NCBI GenBank assembly: GCA_001179505.1
Contig: CDMY01000138.1
Coordinates: forward strand, 62,001-126,000
Source: Vitrella brassicaformis
Lineage: Eukaryota; Sar; Vitrellaceae
DNA: 64,000 bases
Reading direction: 5' to 3'
Shown: piece by piece, positions 1 to 11,844 of the stretch
Numbering within the stretch: the first letter of the stretch is position 1
How the letters are laid out: every line of letters begins with the position of its first letter
Notes under the pieces: model-generated
What the model saw: only the letters and a program-made list of their open reading frames with translations
What the model was told of the DNA's origin: nothing
Databases searched by the model: none
Program-made: the position numbers and the translations under genes

Positions 1-45
1 CCTGCCTGCCTGCCTGGCTGCGTGCGCTTGTGCGTCACGTTGCAG

Positions 46-3000
46 TCGTTGGATCTCCTGAGGAGGAGTGTGCTGTGCGAGGCCGCCGGGGCGCTGCAGA
101 TCTTCGCCAAAGAGGAGGTCGACAAGTACAGAAAGGCCCTGGAGGTGCGGTGGGCAGCTGACCGAACAAACACACCACAATGACAATGGACATCCTGCGC
201 TTGGGTCGACGATGTGTGGCTGGCTGGCTGGATGGATGGGTTTGTGTGTTCGTTCAGGCGATGGAGAAGAAGAAAAAGAACGTGTCCACCAAGCTCACCA
301 TCGGCAGGCCCGTCGAGAGATTCAGACAGTGCCTCAACTCAGTCGTCTACCAGGTGGGCACACGCACTCCCCCACTCACTCACACAGGTCCCCCTCTCTC
401 TCTATCTCTCTCTATCTGTCTTGTCTGTCTCTTGTTTGTGCCTGTGGTGTTTGGGTCGTCAGGATGCCGGCGGCAGGATGGACAAGTGCGACGAGTGTCT
501 TTTGGGTCAGCTGACGGCGGCATGTCTTATCGGCATGGCAGACAGCCTCGAAGACATACTCACCGTCAGAAATCAGGTCCGTTCCTCTGTGCGTGTGTGC
601 GTCTATCGGGTCAGCTTTGGTCTGCTTGGTGTGCTGTGGTGTGCTGGTTGATTGGGTGGGTGCAGGAGACGCGCAAGCCGAAGGTAGCCAAGGGAACGCA
701 GGACTACACACCCATACAGATGGCCATTCGAAAGCAGGTCCCTCCCTCCCTCCCTCCCTCCCTCCACAATTTCGCTCTCCACACCAATTGTATGTGTATG
801 GCTGTGTAGGTGATGCGCGCCATCGCCGATGTGTTTGAGCGCCACGGCGCCGTGCAGATCGACACGCCCGTCTTCGAACTCAAGGTGCGGCCGGGCGTCC
901 GTCAGACGGACACAGACAGACAGACGAAGAGAGAGCAACGCACCCACGCACCCCATCACTCACCTCACGTGTTGGGCTCGCCGCTTCGCTTCTGGCTCTT
1001 CAGGAGACTCTCATGGGCAAGTATGGCGAGGACCAGAAGCTCATCTACGACCTCAAAGACCAGGTAAAATACCCCCCCCCCCACACACACACAGACAGAC
1101 AACACAACCTCTTTCACCCCGTGGCTCATCAATCCAATCCAATCCTATCCTACACACACATTATGTTTGTTGCACCATACCACCAGGGTGGCGAGCAGCT
1201 GTCGCTGCGGTACGACCTGACTGTGCCCTTTGCGCGTTTCTGCGCGTTGGGCAACGTCGAAAAGATCAAGCGGTACCACATCGGCAAGGTGTACCGGCGC
1301 GACGAGCCGCAGCTGGCCAAGGGCCGCTTCCGCGAGTTCTACCAGTGCGACTTCGACATTGCGGGGACCTACGACACCATGCTGCCCGACGCTGAGGTCA
1401 TCACGGTGAGCGAGCGACTAAGTACTGACTGAGTGAGGAAGGGAGTGATGTGATGTGATGTGTGGACACATCGACGGGCAGGCAATATGTTGGGGGATGG
1501 GTGGCATGCAATGCAGGTGTTTTGTGAGATTTTGGACCAGTTCTTTCCCAACGGGGGCTTCCAAGTCAAGATCAACCACAGGTGCCTGGGGCCTCTCTGT
1601 GTGGGCGGATGGGATGCGTCTGAACGGAACGGACTAATGCGTGTGGGTGTGGTGTGCGCATGTGCGCGTCAGGAAGCTGTTGGATGCGATCATGGAGGTG
1701 TGTGGCGTGCCGCAGCAGAAGTTCCGCCCAATCTGTTCGGCCATCGACAAGCTCGACAAAGAGCCCTGGGACAACGTCAAACGCGAAATGATCGACGAAA
1801 AGGTCAGATCCATCCATCCATCCATCGGGGCAGTGCACTCGTCGTGTCTGAATCTCTCTCTCTCTCTCTCTCTCTCTTTGTCTCTTCGGTGTGTAGGGTT
1901 TGAGAGAGGAGGTGGCTGACCGCATAGGCGAGTACGTGGTGCTCAAGGGACGGCCAAAGGAGATGATCGAGCGCCTTGACACCATGACCAACCTGCTCAA
2001 GTCAACTTCAGCTCAGGTGAAAGGAAAGACGCACGCACATCAAACACGTCCCTCCGTCAGTCGCATTGATCATGTGTGCGCTTGGCCTGAGCAGACGGCT
2101 TTATCGGAAATGAAGCTGCTGGTCGACTACGTGACAGCCCTGGGCGTCATCGACCGCCTCTGTCTCGACCTGTCCCTTGCCCGTGGCCTCGAGTACTACA
2201 CTGGCGTCATCTACGAGGCCGTCACGCTGAGTGGCGAGAGCGGCATCGGGTCCGTGGGCGGGGGCGGCAGGTACGACCACCTCGTCGGCATGTTCGCCGG
2301 CAAAGACATCCCGGCCGTCGGCGTGTCCATCGGTATGCAGACAGACAGACAGACAGACAGGTATATCTGTGTGCGTTGGGCTGGGCAAATGTCAGGCATT
2401 GAGCGGGTGTTTGCGGCGATAGAGAGCAAGTTCGGTCTGAAGGGTGATGCCTCATCTGCTGCTGCGTCGGAGACGGCGACGGACAAGAAGAAGGGCGGCA
2501 AGAGCGGCGGCGCCACACGGGACGGCACGGGCTCACAGCAGCAGCAGCAATCGTCCGAGGTGCACAGTGTCGTTCGTGATGCGGCCACCGACGTGCTCAT
2601 CTGCACCATCGGCGACAACTTGCTGCTGTACGCCAGCCAGCCAGACAGACAGACAGACAGAGACACAACACACGATGGATGGATGGATGGATGGATGGTG
2701 TCCATGCGTGTGGTGCAGGGAGCGGTTGGCAATGGCTCGTGAGCTGTGGGATGCGGGCATCGCGTGCGAGTTCGTGTACGTCGAGAAGCCCAAGCTCAAC
2801 AAACAACTCAACCACGCTTCCGACAACAGTAGGGAAGGAACAGCACCACGACCGCCATCCATTCTCCCATCTCTCTGTCTGTCTGTCTGTCTCTCCACCT
2901 CTCCGTCTGTCCCTTCACCGATGGATGGATCCACCAGAGATCCCGTTGGCAGTGATCATGGGTGAAGACGAGCTCAGCAAGGGCGTCGTCAAGGTGCGCT

Positions 3001-3336
3001 TCCTCACCCACGGACCACCGGCACCACAGGAGGCACCTGCCGCCGACCCCACCAGCAGCAGCAATGGCGTCAACACGGCCACCACACAAGACCAACAGCA
3101 ACAGCAGCCACCGGAGAAGAAGGAGATCGAGGTGGGTGCGTGAGCTGACGGGTGGGAGGGCGGCTGTCTGTGGTATGTGTGTCCGGTGTGAATGTCAGGT
3201 GGAGCGTGGTGCGCTGGTGTCTCGTCTGCGTGGGATATTGGCCAAGACCAAGACCTCGTCGGAGCGCCTCTACGACCACATCATCAACAACACCAACACT
3301 AGCAGCAGCAGCAGCAGCAGCAGCAACGGCAACTGA
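46..3336 (+). CDS. Histidyl-tRNA synthetase, cytosolic type (5' end missing)
   Basis: Charges tRNA-His with histidine in the cytosol. Exons read as 46-144, 258-353, 463-576, 666-737, 810-884, 1004-1063, 1187-1405, 1517-1581, 1673-1802, 1897-2016, 2095-2332, 2396-2627, 2719-2828, 2938-3131 and 3199-3336. All junctions are GT-AG and keep frame. The eukaryotic motif KGTQDYTP precedes class II motif 2 ([20 protein letters not shown], exon 1187-1405). The histidine-binding motif [10 protein letters not shown] and motif 3 ([11 protein letters not shown]) lie in exon 2095-2332. The anticodon-binding domain follows ([18 protein letters not shown]). Unusual are three low-complexity stretches: a Lys/Gly/Gln-rich insert around 2440-2570, a Gln/Pro-rich insert around 3040-3130, and a poly-Ser tail ending SNGN. 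The first exon in the window already reads in frame after an AG acceptor, so the start codon lies upstream of the window. The family call is firm. A few small junctions (2628, 2829) were chosen by alignment to the family. Confidence 0.95.
2674..2698. repeat. GGAT microsatellite in an intron
   Basis: Six tandem GATG/GGAT units within the histidyl-tRNA synthetase intron 2628-2718, directly after a CAGA run at 2642-2660. The same unit recurs in introns of other genes in the window (32969-32993 and 41500-41554). Confidence 0.85.
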
Positions 3337-4415
3337 CCCACCCGCACATGCACACGGGTTGGTGACGGGCACACAAGTGCGGTGCGCGTCTCGGTCGGTT
3401 GCAGTAGCCTTCGTTCATTCTTGAGTGAGTTGTGTTGACGGATGGGCGATTTTGGGTCGTTGGCTGGCTGGTTGGCTGGCTGGTTGGTGAGGGTGCGTTT
3501 ATGAGAATGTGACGCATGCAAGGTGTGAACAGGCCGACACACGTACATGTGTGGTTGATTGGAAGACCACTGAATTAATGCTTTGTGTCGGCGGCAGTAA
3601 TGTGTTTTTTCTGTCTCCCGACAAGAATTCTGGCCAAGTTCGCAATATATCAGTGCTTTGTGCTGGTTGTGTCGGACATCGCGGAATGTTAGCATGATTG
3701 TCTGCCGGTGAAGCTGGTGAGTGTCATTTACTTCTGAGGTAGTCGGTGTGCACATCTGGGCCGACTGATCACACCGACGACAGACAGGCCGACTCTCTCT
3801 TCTCTTCTTATCACGCCCGAACACTTGTGCATTCGCAGCCACTCACTTCTGCTCCAAAAAGATGGACAGAGCCAATATACCACCCGTGTGTGTCACCACC
3901 CCAACGCTCGTGCACAGCCTGTCAGTCAGTCACTTCTCCTCCAAAAAGAAAAACAGAGCTATCCTCGCCATACACATGAGATGAGACAGCTACACACGAA
4001 GTCGCACATGTTGGCGCCACACAGACTATATTGGCATGGGCCGATGGACATGCGCTCATAGACACGCACCCATACGAATGATATCAACACCGCCAGCCAG
4101 CAAGCCAGCGAGCCAGCGAACAGCCAGCCAGTCGTCACGTCTGTAGGCTCGTGTCTCGATCGACTTGAGAGAGTGTCCTTCATGTACAAAGTCGGACTAT
4201 CTGTGGCCGGGAAGCCAACTCACATGAATCACCATATTTGTGTTGGTATCCTGCTCTTCTTCTGACAGCTGAAACAAATTGTGTGTGTGTGTGTGTGTGT
4301 CGCTGGTGTGGACTGCAATGAACAGGAGCGCGGAACAACTGACTATATATCAACACATTGATTTCAGACGGTCCGTACGTGTCTGTTGTCTGTCACTCCC
4401 CACCACGCAATGCAA
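3337..4415. other. Intergenic, 1.1 kb
   Basis: Tail-to-tail spacer between the histidyl-tRNA synthetase and the dioxygenase gene. No gene is supported. It holds GGTT/GGCT tandems (about 3461-3487), an imperfect direct repeat of about 30 bases containing TCCAAAAAGA (3839-3870 and 3929-3958), a run of AGC/CAGC units (4090-4130) and a TG run (4276-4300). Confidence 0.6.
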
Positions 4416-5983
4416 TCAGGCCATCCTGTAAACGCTCATGAGCAGGTTTGAGAAGGCTCCTACGATCTGTGACACTCTCGCCCCTATCATCGACTGCCCC
4501 GGGGGCGGGAATGCCTCAAAATCATACCGATAGATCAGCACGGGGCGCGTCACCCACGTGTCGTTGGCTGCATTGCACCAAAGAAACAAACACAGAGAGA
4601 AACCGCACCAGACGTCCCCACGAGCTGCCTGAGCCATTGACTTGACCTCGACCTCACTGACTGACCTTTTCCCCTGTGCAGTGTTCGCGAGTCGTAGAGC
4701 AGCACGTCGCCCTCCTGCAGCTCACCCTCCACGGGACCTGCGTCAAGAAAGCGGCATCGTGCCGGATGTGGCTGCTCGTTCCTTCCTCTTTATAGCACTA
4801 GTCAGTCACCTCCGATGCTCTGCACTCTGCCATGGAACTGGAAGATCTCCCTTATCTGCTCGAACGCGCTCCGTTTCTGCAAAGCAATTGAGAGGGAGGG
4901 AAAGGGGAGCATCAACTACTACAGAGCACTCCATCCATATGTGCTGTGCTATGATGCTAACTAACGTCGCTCGGGAAGAGTCGGTGAGACGCCGGGAGGA
5001 CTTCGGTTGGCCCATTCTTGTGGCGAATGTTGCAGAGAGCGAGGACAACAGTGATGCCAGGCGACCTGAAGCGGCAAGAAGCAAGGAGGGCAACGAGAGA
5101 GAGAAGGTGTCACTGCTAAAAAATGGTACTAGCAGGTCGGTGGCTTCTCACCAGTTGTCGATGTGCCAGAACTGGTTCTCGGCCATGGGGTCTGACACTC
5201 AGAGCATACCCACTCTTTCGGCGTCAGTGTATGTGTGGCTGTGATCGTCTTACCTGCAATCAGCAGCTGTAGCTGCGACACCATCAACCTGTGCATGATC
5301 AATTGCACCACACAAAAGCTCTTGACGACTTCCAGGTTCCGCCACCTTCGTAGGTCGTTTACCTTTTCGCCCTCATCGATTCGGCCAGCGTCTGATCTGC
5401 GTCCTGCTCCACCGGCTCCGCCATGGCCTTGCTCGCCGCGCTGCGTGGCACCGGAGGCCCCTCCCTCGCTGCTTTCTCGCGGCTGGGTGTAGCCTGGCTG
5501 ACGGCGCCGGAATTCCCCTCGCTGCTCGAGGTGTTGCCCCACCGTCTGACGACATCAATCGCCTTTTTTGTGAAGGTTTCGCACGGGAGAGATGCGTAGA
5601 CGAGAGGCATCCAGGGAGCCTGGTAGTCGACGACTTTGCGCTCGAGGGTGGTGGCACGCACCAGCAGGTGCAGACGCCCTGAGGGACAAGCAGACGGAGA
5701 AAGTGTTCATGTTCGTGTCTGAACGCCCACGCCGTCCGTGTCTTGCTGACCTCTTGTCGGCCGCGAGCAGTAGACACACGGATCTTCCTTCAAAATCTTC
5801 TCGCCACACGCCGAAGCCTAGAGAATGGCGCCGGCGAACGGATCGACCGTACTGACCGACCTGTAGCACCCGAGCCTTCCTACCTACCGTTGCCTTGCTG
5901 ATGTAGAGCTCTCGGCGAAGGTGCTCCACCTCTTCGGGGGTCAACGCGCCCTTGATCTTCACCACACCTGTTGGTTGATCCAT
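4416..5983 (-). CDS. Phytanoyl-CoA dioxygenase (PhyH) family protein
   Basis: Predicted Fe(II)/2-oxoglutarate-dependent oxygenase; the substrate is not known. Starts at 5983 with MDQPTGVVKIKG, the usual N-terminal 'rise and bind' segment (ALTPEEVEHLRREL). Spliced reading on the minus strand continues with a segment containing VRATTLERKVVDYQAPW, then LMVSQLQLLIAG, then DPMAENQFWHIDN. The last carries the His-x-Asp iron-binding pair. It continues with SPGITVVLALCNIRHKNGPT, EVLPASHRLFPSD, a helix KRSAFEQIREIFQFHG, then GDVLLYDSRTLHRG with the second iron His, and ends TWVTRPVLIYRYDFEAF to the stop at 4416-4418. All of these are hallmarks of the PhyH fold in the right order. Six introns were inferred. 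The intron near 5330-5400 was placed by frame and is the least certain. An upstream in-frame Met (6022) is possible. Confidence 0.85.
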
Positions 5984-6025
5984 CCACGCACGGCAGGGAA
6001 CACCCAATGGACGACAAGACAAGCA

Positions 6026-7722
6026 TCACAAGTTTCTCTGCCTGTACTCCCCACCCCATTTCCTGAGGTGTTTCAGTGCCGTCTCAAGCTCCTCTGTGCC
6101 GAGCGTTCTGAATGGCGGCGTCGGATCAGGCTCGATCCCCTCGCCTTGCTTCTTGGCCTCCTTAGTTTCTTCCAGCTTCTTGAGCTTTTCCGCCTCTTCG
6201 AGGCGCTTCTTGGTGTCGAAGTTCTTCAACGCCCATGCCCATGTCTTTTTGTTTTCCTTCTCGACGGCCTCTGAGGTCTTGCCCTGGTGCGCCTTCTCGA
6301 GCCTTCGCTTCTCGTCCAGCTGCTCCTTTCTCTTGATGTCCGAGTCGAGTGACGGCACGAGGTAGGATGCAGTGCGGGTACCCACGTTCACCGTCTCCGC
6401 CTCGTTGCTCATGCGGGGGCCGAAGAAACCCTCCTTGTACGTGTAAGGGTCGAAGTAGCCCGACAACTGATCACCCAGAATATATTCACCAAGCGAGCGT
6501 TGCCAGGGCGCACACCTCATTGTGCCTCTTCTGAGTCCATCCTCACCTTCCAGTTGGCAGTGAGGTAGGTGTAGAGGGTGTCTTCAAAGTGCCTTGACAT
6601 CTTCTCGCATGCCGTCGGCCCCAGGCTGACCTGCATGTCGTCGGGCTCGTGTCTTGCGCCCCCGGCCGATGAAGACGTTGGTACTGCTGCCGTGTTGGTT
6701 GGGAGAAGGTTGAGATCCACCCTTGTGAATTCAGATCGCAGCTCGCCTGCTCGGCCGACCGCGTCGTGGAGGAAGAGAATGGCCTTGCCCCAGTGATGCA
6801 GGAAGTCATCGACATGCTGCTCGATCAGCTGACGGAGACCCTGATTTGCAAGAAAAAAGTCAAAGCTGTCTATGGGCATTGCGCGTCTGCCTCCTTCCTG
6901 AGCTCATCACCCACCTTCACTGTGAGGTCCTGTTGCTCATGCGCCGCTCTCTCAATGGCCTGGGTCAGTCGGTTGATGAGCATCTGCGTCATCTGCACGT
7001 GGTAGTCGACAGGGTAGGCATGGTCGGCGGCGGCCTTGTACTCCTCCAACGTGAAGCCGTGACGACGACCGAGGCTGAACACAAAATGGACATCCACACA
7101 CAGGGTTCTGCCAGCTTGTGTGTATGCCTTCCGACCCACTCTTGGATGAAGCCTTGAGATGGGAGGTCTGCATCAAGCTTTTCGCGAGGGGGTATCTCCA
7201 CAGTGACTTGAGGAAGCAGCGGCTTCGGGGGGTTCGTAGTCTTCTTATAGTGATAGTAAACGCCAAGAGAAACTGACAAGGACAGCAGAGCAACCTCAGT
7301 CTTGGCCTGATCTCGTCCGCACTGTGTGATCTGCGTGCATCCCTACCCAGTCCAAGGCCGATGCAGCCGAGCAAGTTGAGCGACCACGAGACACCCTTCA
7401 TGAGCAGATGCGGCGCAGCGTCGTACTTCTCCATCTTCTTGATGAGCTTATATTGCCGCTCTGCGCGTTTCTCGCCGATCTCGTCCGCTGACGGTCCCTC
7501 TCGTCCCTGGTTGCGACTGGCACGCTGCGCCCCTCGGGTGATGCGAATCGCTTGCTCTTGCCGCTGCTCGCCCGGGGATGGCTTCGTTGCAGTTCGCTGG
7601 AACTGAGCTGTGCTCTGGTACAGGCGGATCCACACCAAAGACCTCTTGCTTCCATGCTGCCGAAGGTGGATGAGAGATCTTGTCAGAGTCGATAACATGA
7701 TGGATGAATGCGCAGCAGCCAT
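6026..7722 (-). CDS. Unrecognised single-pass membrane protein, possibly organellar
   Basis: I do not recognise a family. Splicing on the minus strand joins several exons in frame. An N-terminus rich in Arg, Ser and His without acids (MAAAHSSIMLSTLTRS...) could be a mitochondrial presequence. Next comes a basic region (QRASRNQGREG) and a helix ending in a membrane segment (SWSLNLLGCIGLGL joined to VSLGVYYHY). Then EYKAAADHAYPVDYHVQ, a long helical stretch (LINRLTQAIERAAHEQQDL) and GLRQLIEQHVDDFLHHWGKA. After a junction at an AG before TTGTCGGGC comes LSGYFDPYTYKEGFFGPR, followed by a highly charged Lys/Glu coiled coil (about 70 residues). The stop is only 42 bases upstream of the dioxygenase start, so the two genes are tightly packed head-to-tail. 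The one-gene model rests on frame-compatible junctions; two genes remain possible. Confidence 0.6.
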
Positions 7723-8697
7723 CTCTATCCACCCATCCGACGGCTTTGGCGGCGCTGAAGGATGCAGTAGCGGTTTCAGGGAGCACCCTAAGCGCTGGAG
7801 GATGCCGACCTTGGAGGAGATCTGCAGGAGTGTGCGCGCAGCAGGGAGGCTCTAGCGCACAGGAAGACCACACGCGCAGCCAGAGGAGCTTTTCTCTGTC
7901 AAATGACCACTCCTGCAATATGTCGGTCTTGTCGGTCTCTTTTGTGCGTGTCAGAGATGCCTGTGACTCCGGTGTGTGACGGCGGTCTCGCGGGTGGTGC
8001 TACGAAGGCTCTTCGTTGGTCCTGCGGCATTATCAGCCAGCGCCTGCAAGGATTACGTCTGCACATGAGGGCTCTGCTTGCGCAGGTCTTTCTGGGGTAT
8101 CGGCCATGGGGTATCGGCGATTGATTGGTTGATTGAGTGAGGCTGCCGGCGAGCATGCGTCAATGGCGGACTTCGTCGCACGGGGGTGCGTTGGACAGAC
8201 TAGGGAGTGGCTGTTGAGTCCATTTAACAGCACAGGATGGATTGGGATGTGCAGGCGTCCTCGTTGCCACCCACGCGAGGGGTGGTCACTGACGCCCTCT
8301 CGGTTGCGACCCTGAATAGGCCATGTGCGTGAGTGAGTTGTCGGACTCTGTTACACACGATACCAGGCAGGCAGGCAGGCAGGCGGCGAAGAAGGAGCAC
8401 GCCATGCATCCAGTCCGTATCTCGTACCGCCCGAACAGTCAGGCAAGAACAGGGATGTATTCCGCAGCGACTGAGCTTCGATGCATGTCAGTCAATCAGG
8501 TCGTTTGTATTTCCAGGTTTCAAACCAATGAAGCACACGAATCACAGGCAATGGTAGATAATCTGTGTCACTGACTTATGTGTCCCCATATGTCCTTCGT
8601 GCGTCTCATCCATCCACCACCGTCATCATCCACCACTGCACAAGTACACGCAGAGAGAGAGAGATGATAGACAGCGAAGGCCAACATGGAAGGACGT

Positions 8698-8737
8698 CGT
8701 GTTTTTGTGATTGGTAAAGGACTCGCGATCGGCGGCC
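8698..8737 (+). repeat. Dispersed 40-base repeat, copy 1
   Basis: Contains TGATTGGTAAAGGACTCGCG and continues through ATCGGCGGCC. It matches 12284-12323 with one difference over 40 bases in the same orientation. It lies in the spacer upstream of a minus-strand gene, as does copy 2. Confidence 0.8.
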
Positions 8738-9233
8738 AATCCCATGCACTCACACACCGTACGATGCGATGTACTCTGTCTCTCAACCGAACAGACAAAA
8801 CAAAGCCCTATATATCGCATGTGCAACTACTAAATCGGCCTCGAGGCTGGAGCGAGTTGGCATGCCTGCCTTCCTGTCACAGGGCCTTGCTTCTCCTGTC
8901 ATGGAAGCCAACTGACGACATGACGTTGTGAGGCACTCAAGGACGCTTCGCATGCACTCAGTGACTGTGTGGCTTTGTGTCTCATTATGACTTTGGTCTG
9001 GGTCCGTCATTAATTGTTCTCGTTGCTCGCCAGTGCATCGTTGCAGCGAGACACGAGGCGTTTGTACGCAATGTACAAATGGAAGCGCTCAATTTGATGT
9101 GGTACGTATGTGGTCACGGCGGGTCAGCCAAGCGCCTGCCATCTGTCTGTTTATACCCTCCGACCGCCTCCTGTACGTTGGGGTCGGCAATTTTGAAATC
9201 GGCATTTCTGTGCACGGCACTCTTCTGACAGAA

Positions 9234-9322
9234 GAAAGAAAGAAAGTATATATATACATATATATATTCTTTTCTTTCTTGCTTTCTTAAAAGAATATGT
9301 ATACATATGTACTTTTTTCTTT
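9234..9322. repeat. AT-rich imperfect inverted repeat
   Basis: A GAAAGAAAG tract followed by a TATATATACATATATATATTC stretch (9234-9269) faces GAATATGTATACATATGT and a CTTTTTTCTTTC tract (9293-9322) across a short pyrimidine-rich loop. It could form a long hairpin. It lies about 320 bases beyond the stop of the downstream minus-strand gene, in an otherwise GC-rich region. Confidence 0.65.
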
Positions 9323-9637
9323 CATACATCAATGTGTGTACGTATATTTGACACCGAACCATACCTGACACACACACGCTGACTGGTATGCGCTTCCTCT
9401 TGGTGTCCGTGGCGTGGAAGCAGACGAAGGTCCAAACTTCGGGTTGGACCTTCCTTCCTCCTGCGGGTCAATAATTGGTCTGTACATGCCTGTCTTGGTC
9501 CATTCATCCATCCATCTATCCGTCCATCGCCCCAAAGAGCATGTACGACACGACAATTGTCGTGTGCATTGAGAAAAGAGGATGTCGCGTGTTTCTGTCT
9601 CCATCCGCAAAGCAAACCAATCGTCCAAGCAGACATG

Positions 9638-11844
9638 TCATGGCAGCTCAAACATACTTGAATGAAAAGGACAAAACTCGTACGTGCTTACTGACTGATA
9701 CTTGTTCTCATCGGCAGTGGTCAAGAAAATCACCAAAACGACTGGCAGATTGCGAAACATGATAGCAGCGCCGCCGATGCCCAGTGCCAGCAAGTGCATC
9801 CTGATGACGCCCGGCTCGGTTATGCTCTTAATCAGGGGCAAGTTAGCAGAGCGCACGAGGCAGAGGTAGAGCGCACCCTCAAACAAGACTTCGATCAGCA
9901 CCATGAGTCCCAGACCTACTAGCCTCTCTAGCAGGTGACGGACGGATGGAAAGAGGATCTGGCCGACAGTGATGTTGAAGAGGTTGGTGAAGATGAGCAC
10001 TGTCAACTCGATCAAGCTGTAGGCATGCATTTGCTGCAGCAGTGGGGGCAAAAAAGTGTAGAATGGATGGATTTCCTTGTCTGTCGCTTTCCTTCCTTAC
10101 ATCGCTGAGACGCCGAAGGAATATCGGGTGATAGCCAAATTGAACAACCTGAGTGGGGACGTCCAGAAACGTGCTCAAAGACCTCATAGAGTAGCGACCG
10201 GCCGCCTCGAAAGTCATCATGGTCGTAGAAAGGCGGCTGAGTAGCATGACCGGCGTTTGCTTATCGCGCGTTTCCTGAGTATCTTCAGCAGTGACAGTGT
10301 TGAAGTGCCGATGTCGTACCGGCCTGCATAGGAATCGCACCAGGCTTCTTCTCGCGGCACCACCTATGAGAACGAAATACGGCATGGCTAGGTCGGTAAC
10401 GAAGTCGAATGATGCAAAGATCAAGCTCCACAGGAGCTGGTAAGGAGAGACATGTCCAGGAAAGACGAGGAATGGATCTGACGCGAGGACAGCGTCGATG
10501 TGCCCACCTACCTGAGAGGAGGTATGTTCCATCTCGGCCTGGACAACCCTTGGGAAGACTGCGAAGCCGAACGCTACAAACGTGATTGCAGGAGACGTTT
10601 GCAGGGCAGGGCCGTCCTTCAGAGAACGAACGATGCCTGTGACTGAGACACAGACCGAATACGCATGGAAACATGCGAATGTATCCATCGATCGAGTCGC
10701 ATTTCTTACGGGTCGCAACAAGGAGCCCCACCACGAGCAGCCAAGTTAAGATGACGCCTGTCTTCTCGCGATCTGTTGTTGCACTCCGGGCAAGTGGCAC
10801 AAAGTAGAGGGGTACGGCAAACGAAAAACACATGACCACTACAGAAATGACCCATGTCTTGAGAATATACGCCCGCTTCCTCACAACTATCGTCGATGTC
10901 AGAGCCACTTGGCGAAAGACCCTGATAGGACAGGCACAACGACAGAGAATATGTGCTTACTATCACAATTCTTCTCTCACATGAGGGGTATGAACACCTT
11001 AATGGGGAAATGCATGAACGGCGCATATTTGTGGCGTTTCCGCAGGGCCTCGACGTGGTGGAAAAGTGCAAATGCCACGTATGGGGCAAACCCAAGAAGG
11101 AAGAAATGCCAGGTCGTCCTGAAGCGGCGGACAGCCCCAATTCCGCTGCCCTCAGCCACAAGTAGTATCAAAGCCATATAGCATAGGGCAGCGATGATGC
11201 GGCGAGTTACATCAAGGACTATGCCTGCCGCTCTCGCGCTCATCTTCTCGCACGCCGACCAGTACGACAGCCACACCAGGGCCCAACAGACTGCAAAGCC
11301 GACGGCTGCAATTAGGTGGAATAAGAGTACCTGGAAAGTGACAGATCTGGAAGGACTGCGACATTGTGCGAATGATTACCTTCGTAACTCTTCTTGCAGT
11401 CGTCCAAAGCGGCTCAGGAGTGAAGACCGCACCAACAAATGAGCCTCCCTCATATCGCAAGTCAGTTTGGAACTCCTGAAAGGAGGCTGCACGTCCCGCG
11501 CATGCTCGGAGTTCATTCACCTTTTCTTCGAGCTCCATCTCCTCTCTGCGCAGCGCTCTCCCGCCTTCTTCTCCGTCCTCATGATAGACAACCCCCTCTT
11601 CTGAGTAGGTTTGTGTAGGCAGGCCGCAGGTCACGTCGTTGGTCCCAGTGGCGCCTGTGCTCTCCGGGTGATCAATGACATGCGCCTCGCGACCGCTGAG
11701 AAGAGCTGCTGGTTCATCGCTGACTTTCATGGCGTGTTCAACGTCGTGTTGCGGTTGAGCGGTGGTGAGCTCCGCGGTCAGCATCTTCAAAACAGGAACA
11801 ATTCCGAGCCGATCCTGGGGGCTCCCTGGGGGCTCAGTCCCCAC
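9638..11844 (-). CDS. Polytopic membrane protein, unrecognised
   Basis: Multi-exon minus-strand gene. A soluble, acidic N-terminal region (about 150 residues, starting MGTEPPGSPQ, with a Glu-rich helix REEMELEEKVNELRA) precedes roughly nine to eleven hydrophobic segments. Among them are VLLFHLIAAVGFAVCWALVW, IIAALCYMALILLVAEG, WHFFLLGFAPYVAFALF, TWVISVVVMCFSFAVPLYFV, GVILTWLLVVGLLVA, FASFDFVTDLAMPYFVLIGG, LTVLIFTNLFNITVGQILF and VIRMHLLALGIGGAAIMF. A junction GTAATC...TTTCCAG between the soluble part and the first membrane segment keeps frame. No transporter or receptor signature was recognised. The start at 11844 is the first Met of the open frame and is uncertain, as is the extreme C-terminus after NLPVVLVIFLTTADENKY. 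Confidence 0.65.

Larger units (their letters stand above)
7723..9637. other. Intergenic, 1.9 kb
   Basis: No supported gene. Holds a 40-base repeat shared with 12284-12323 (see separate entry), an AT-rich inverted repeat (9234-9322), a GGCA run near 8366-8384, and scattered short open frames without coding character. Confidence 0.55.

Noticed and set aside
6517-6879. Stop codon after DTLYTYLTANWKVRMDSEEAQ as the end of a separate gene
   Set aside because: A GTGAGG donor directly after NWK and an AG before TTGTCGGGC give an 80-base intron that joins the frames, so one gene is more likely.
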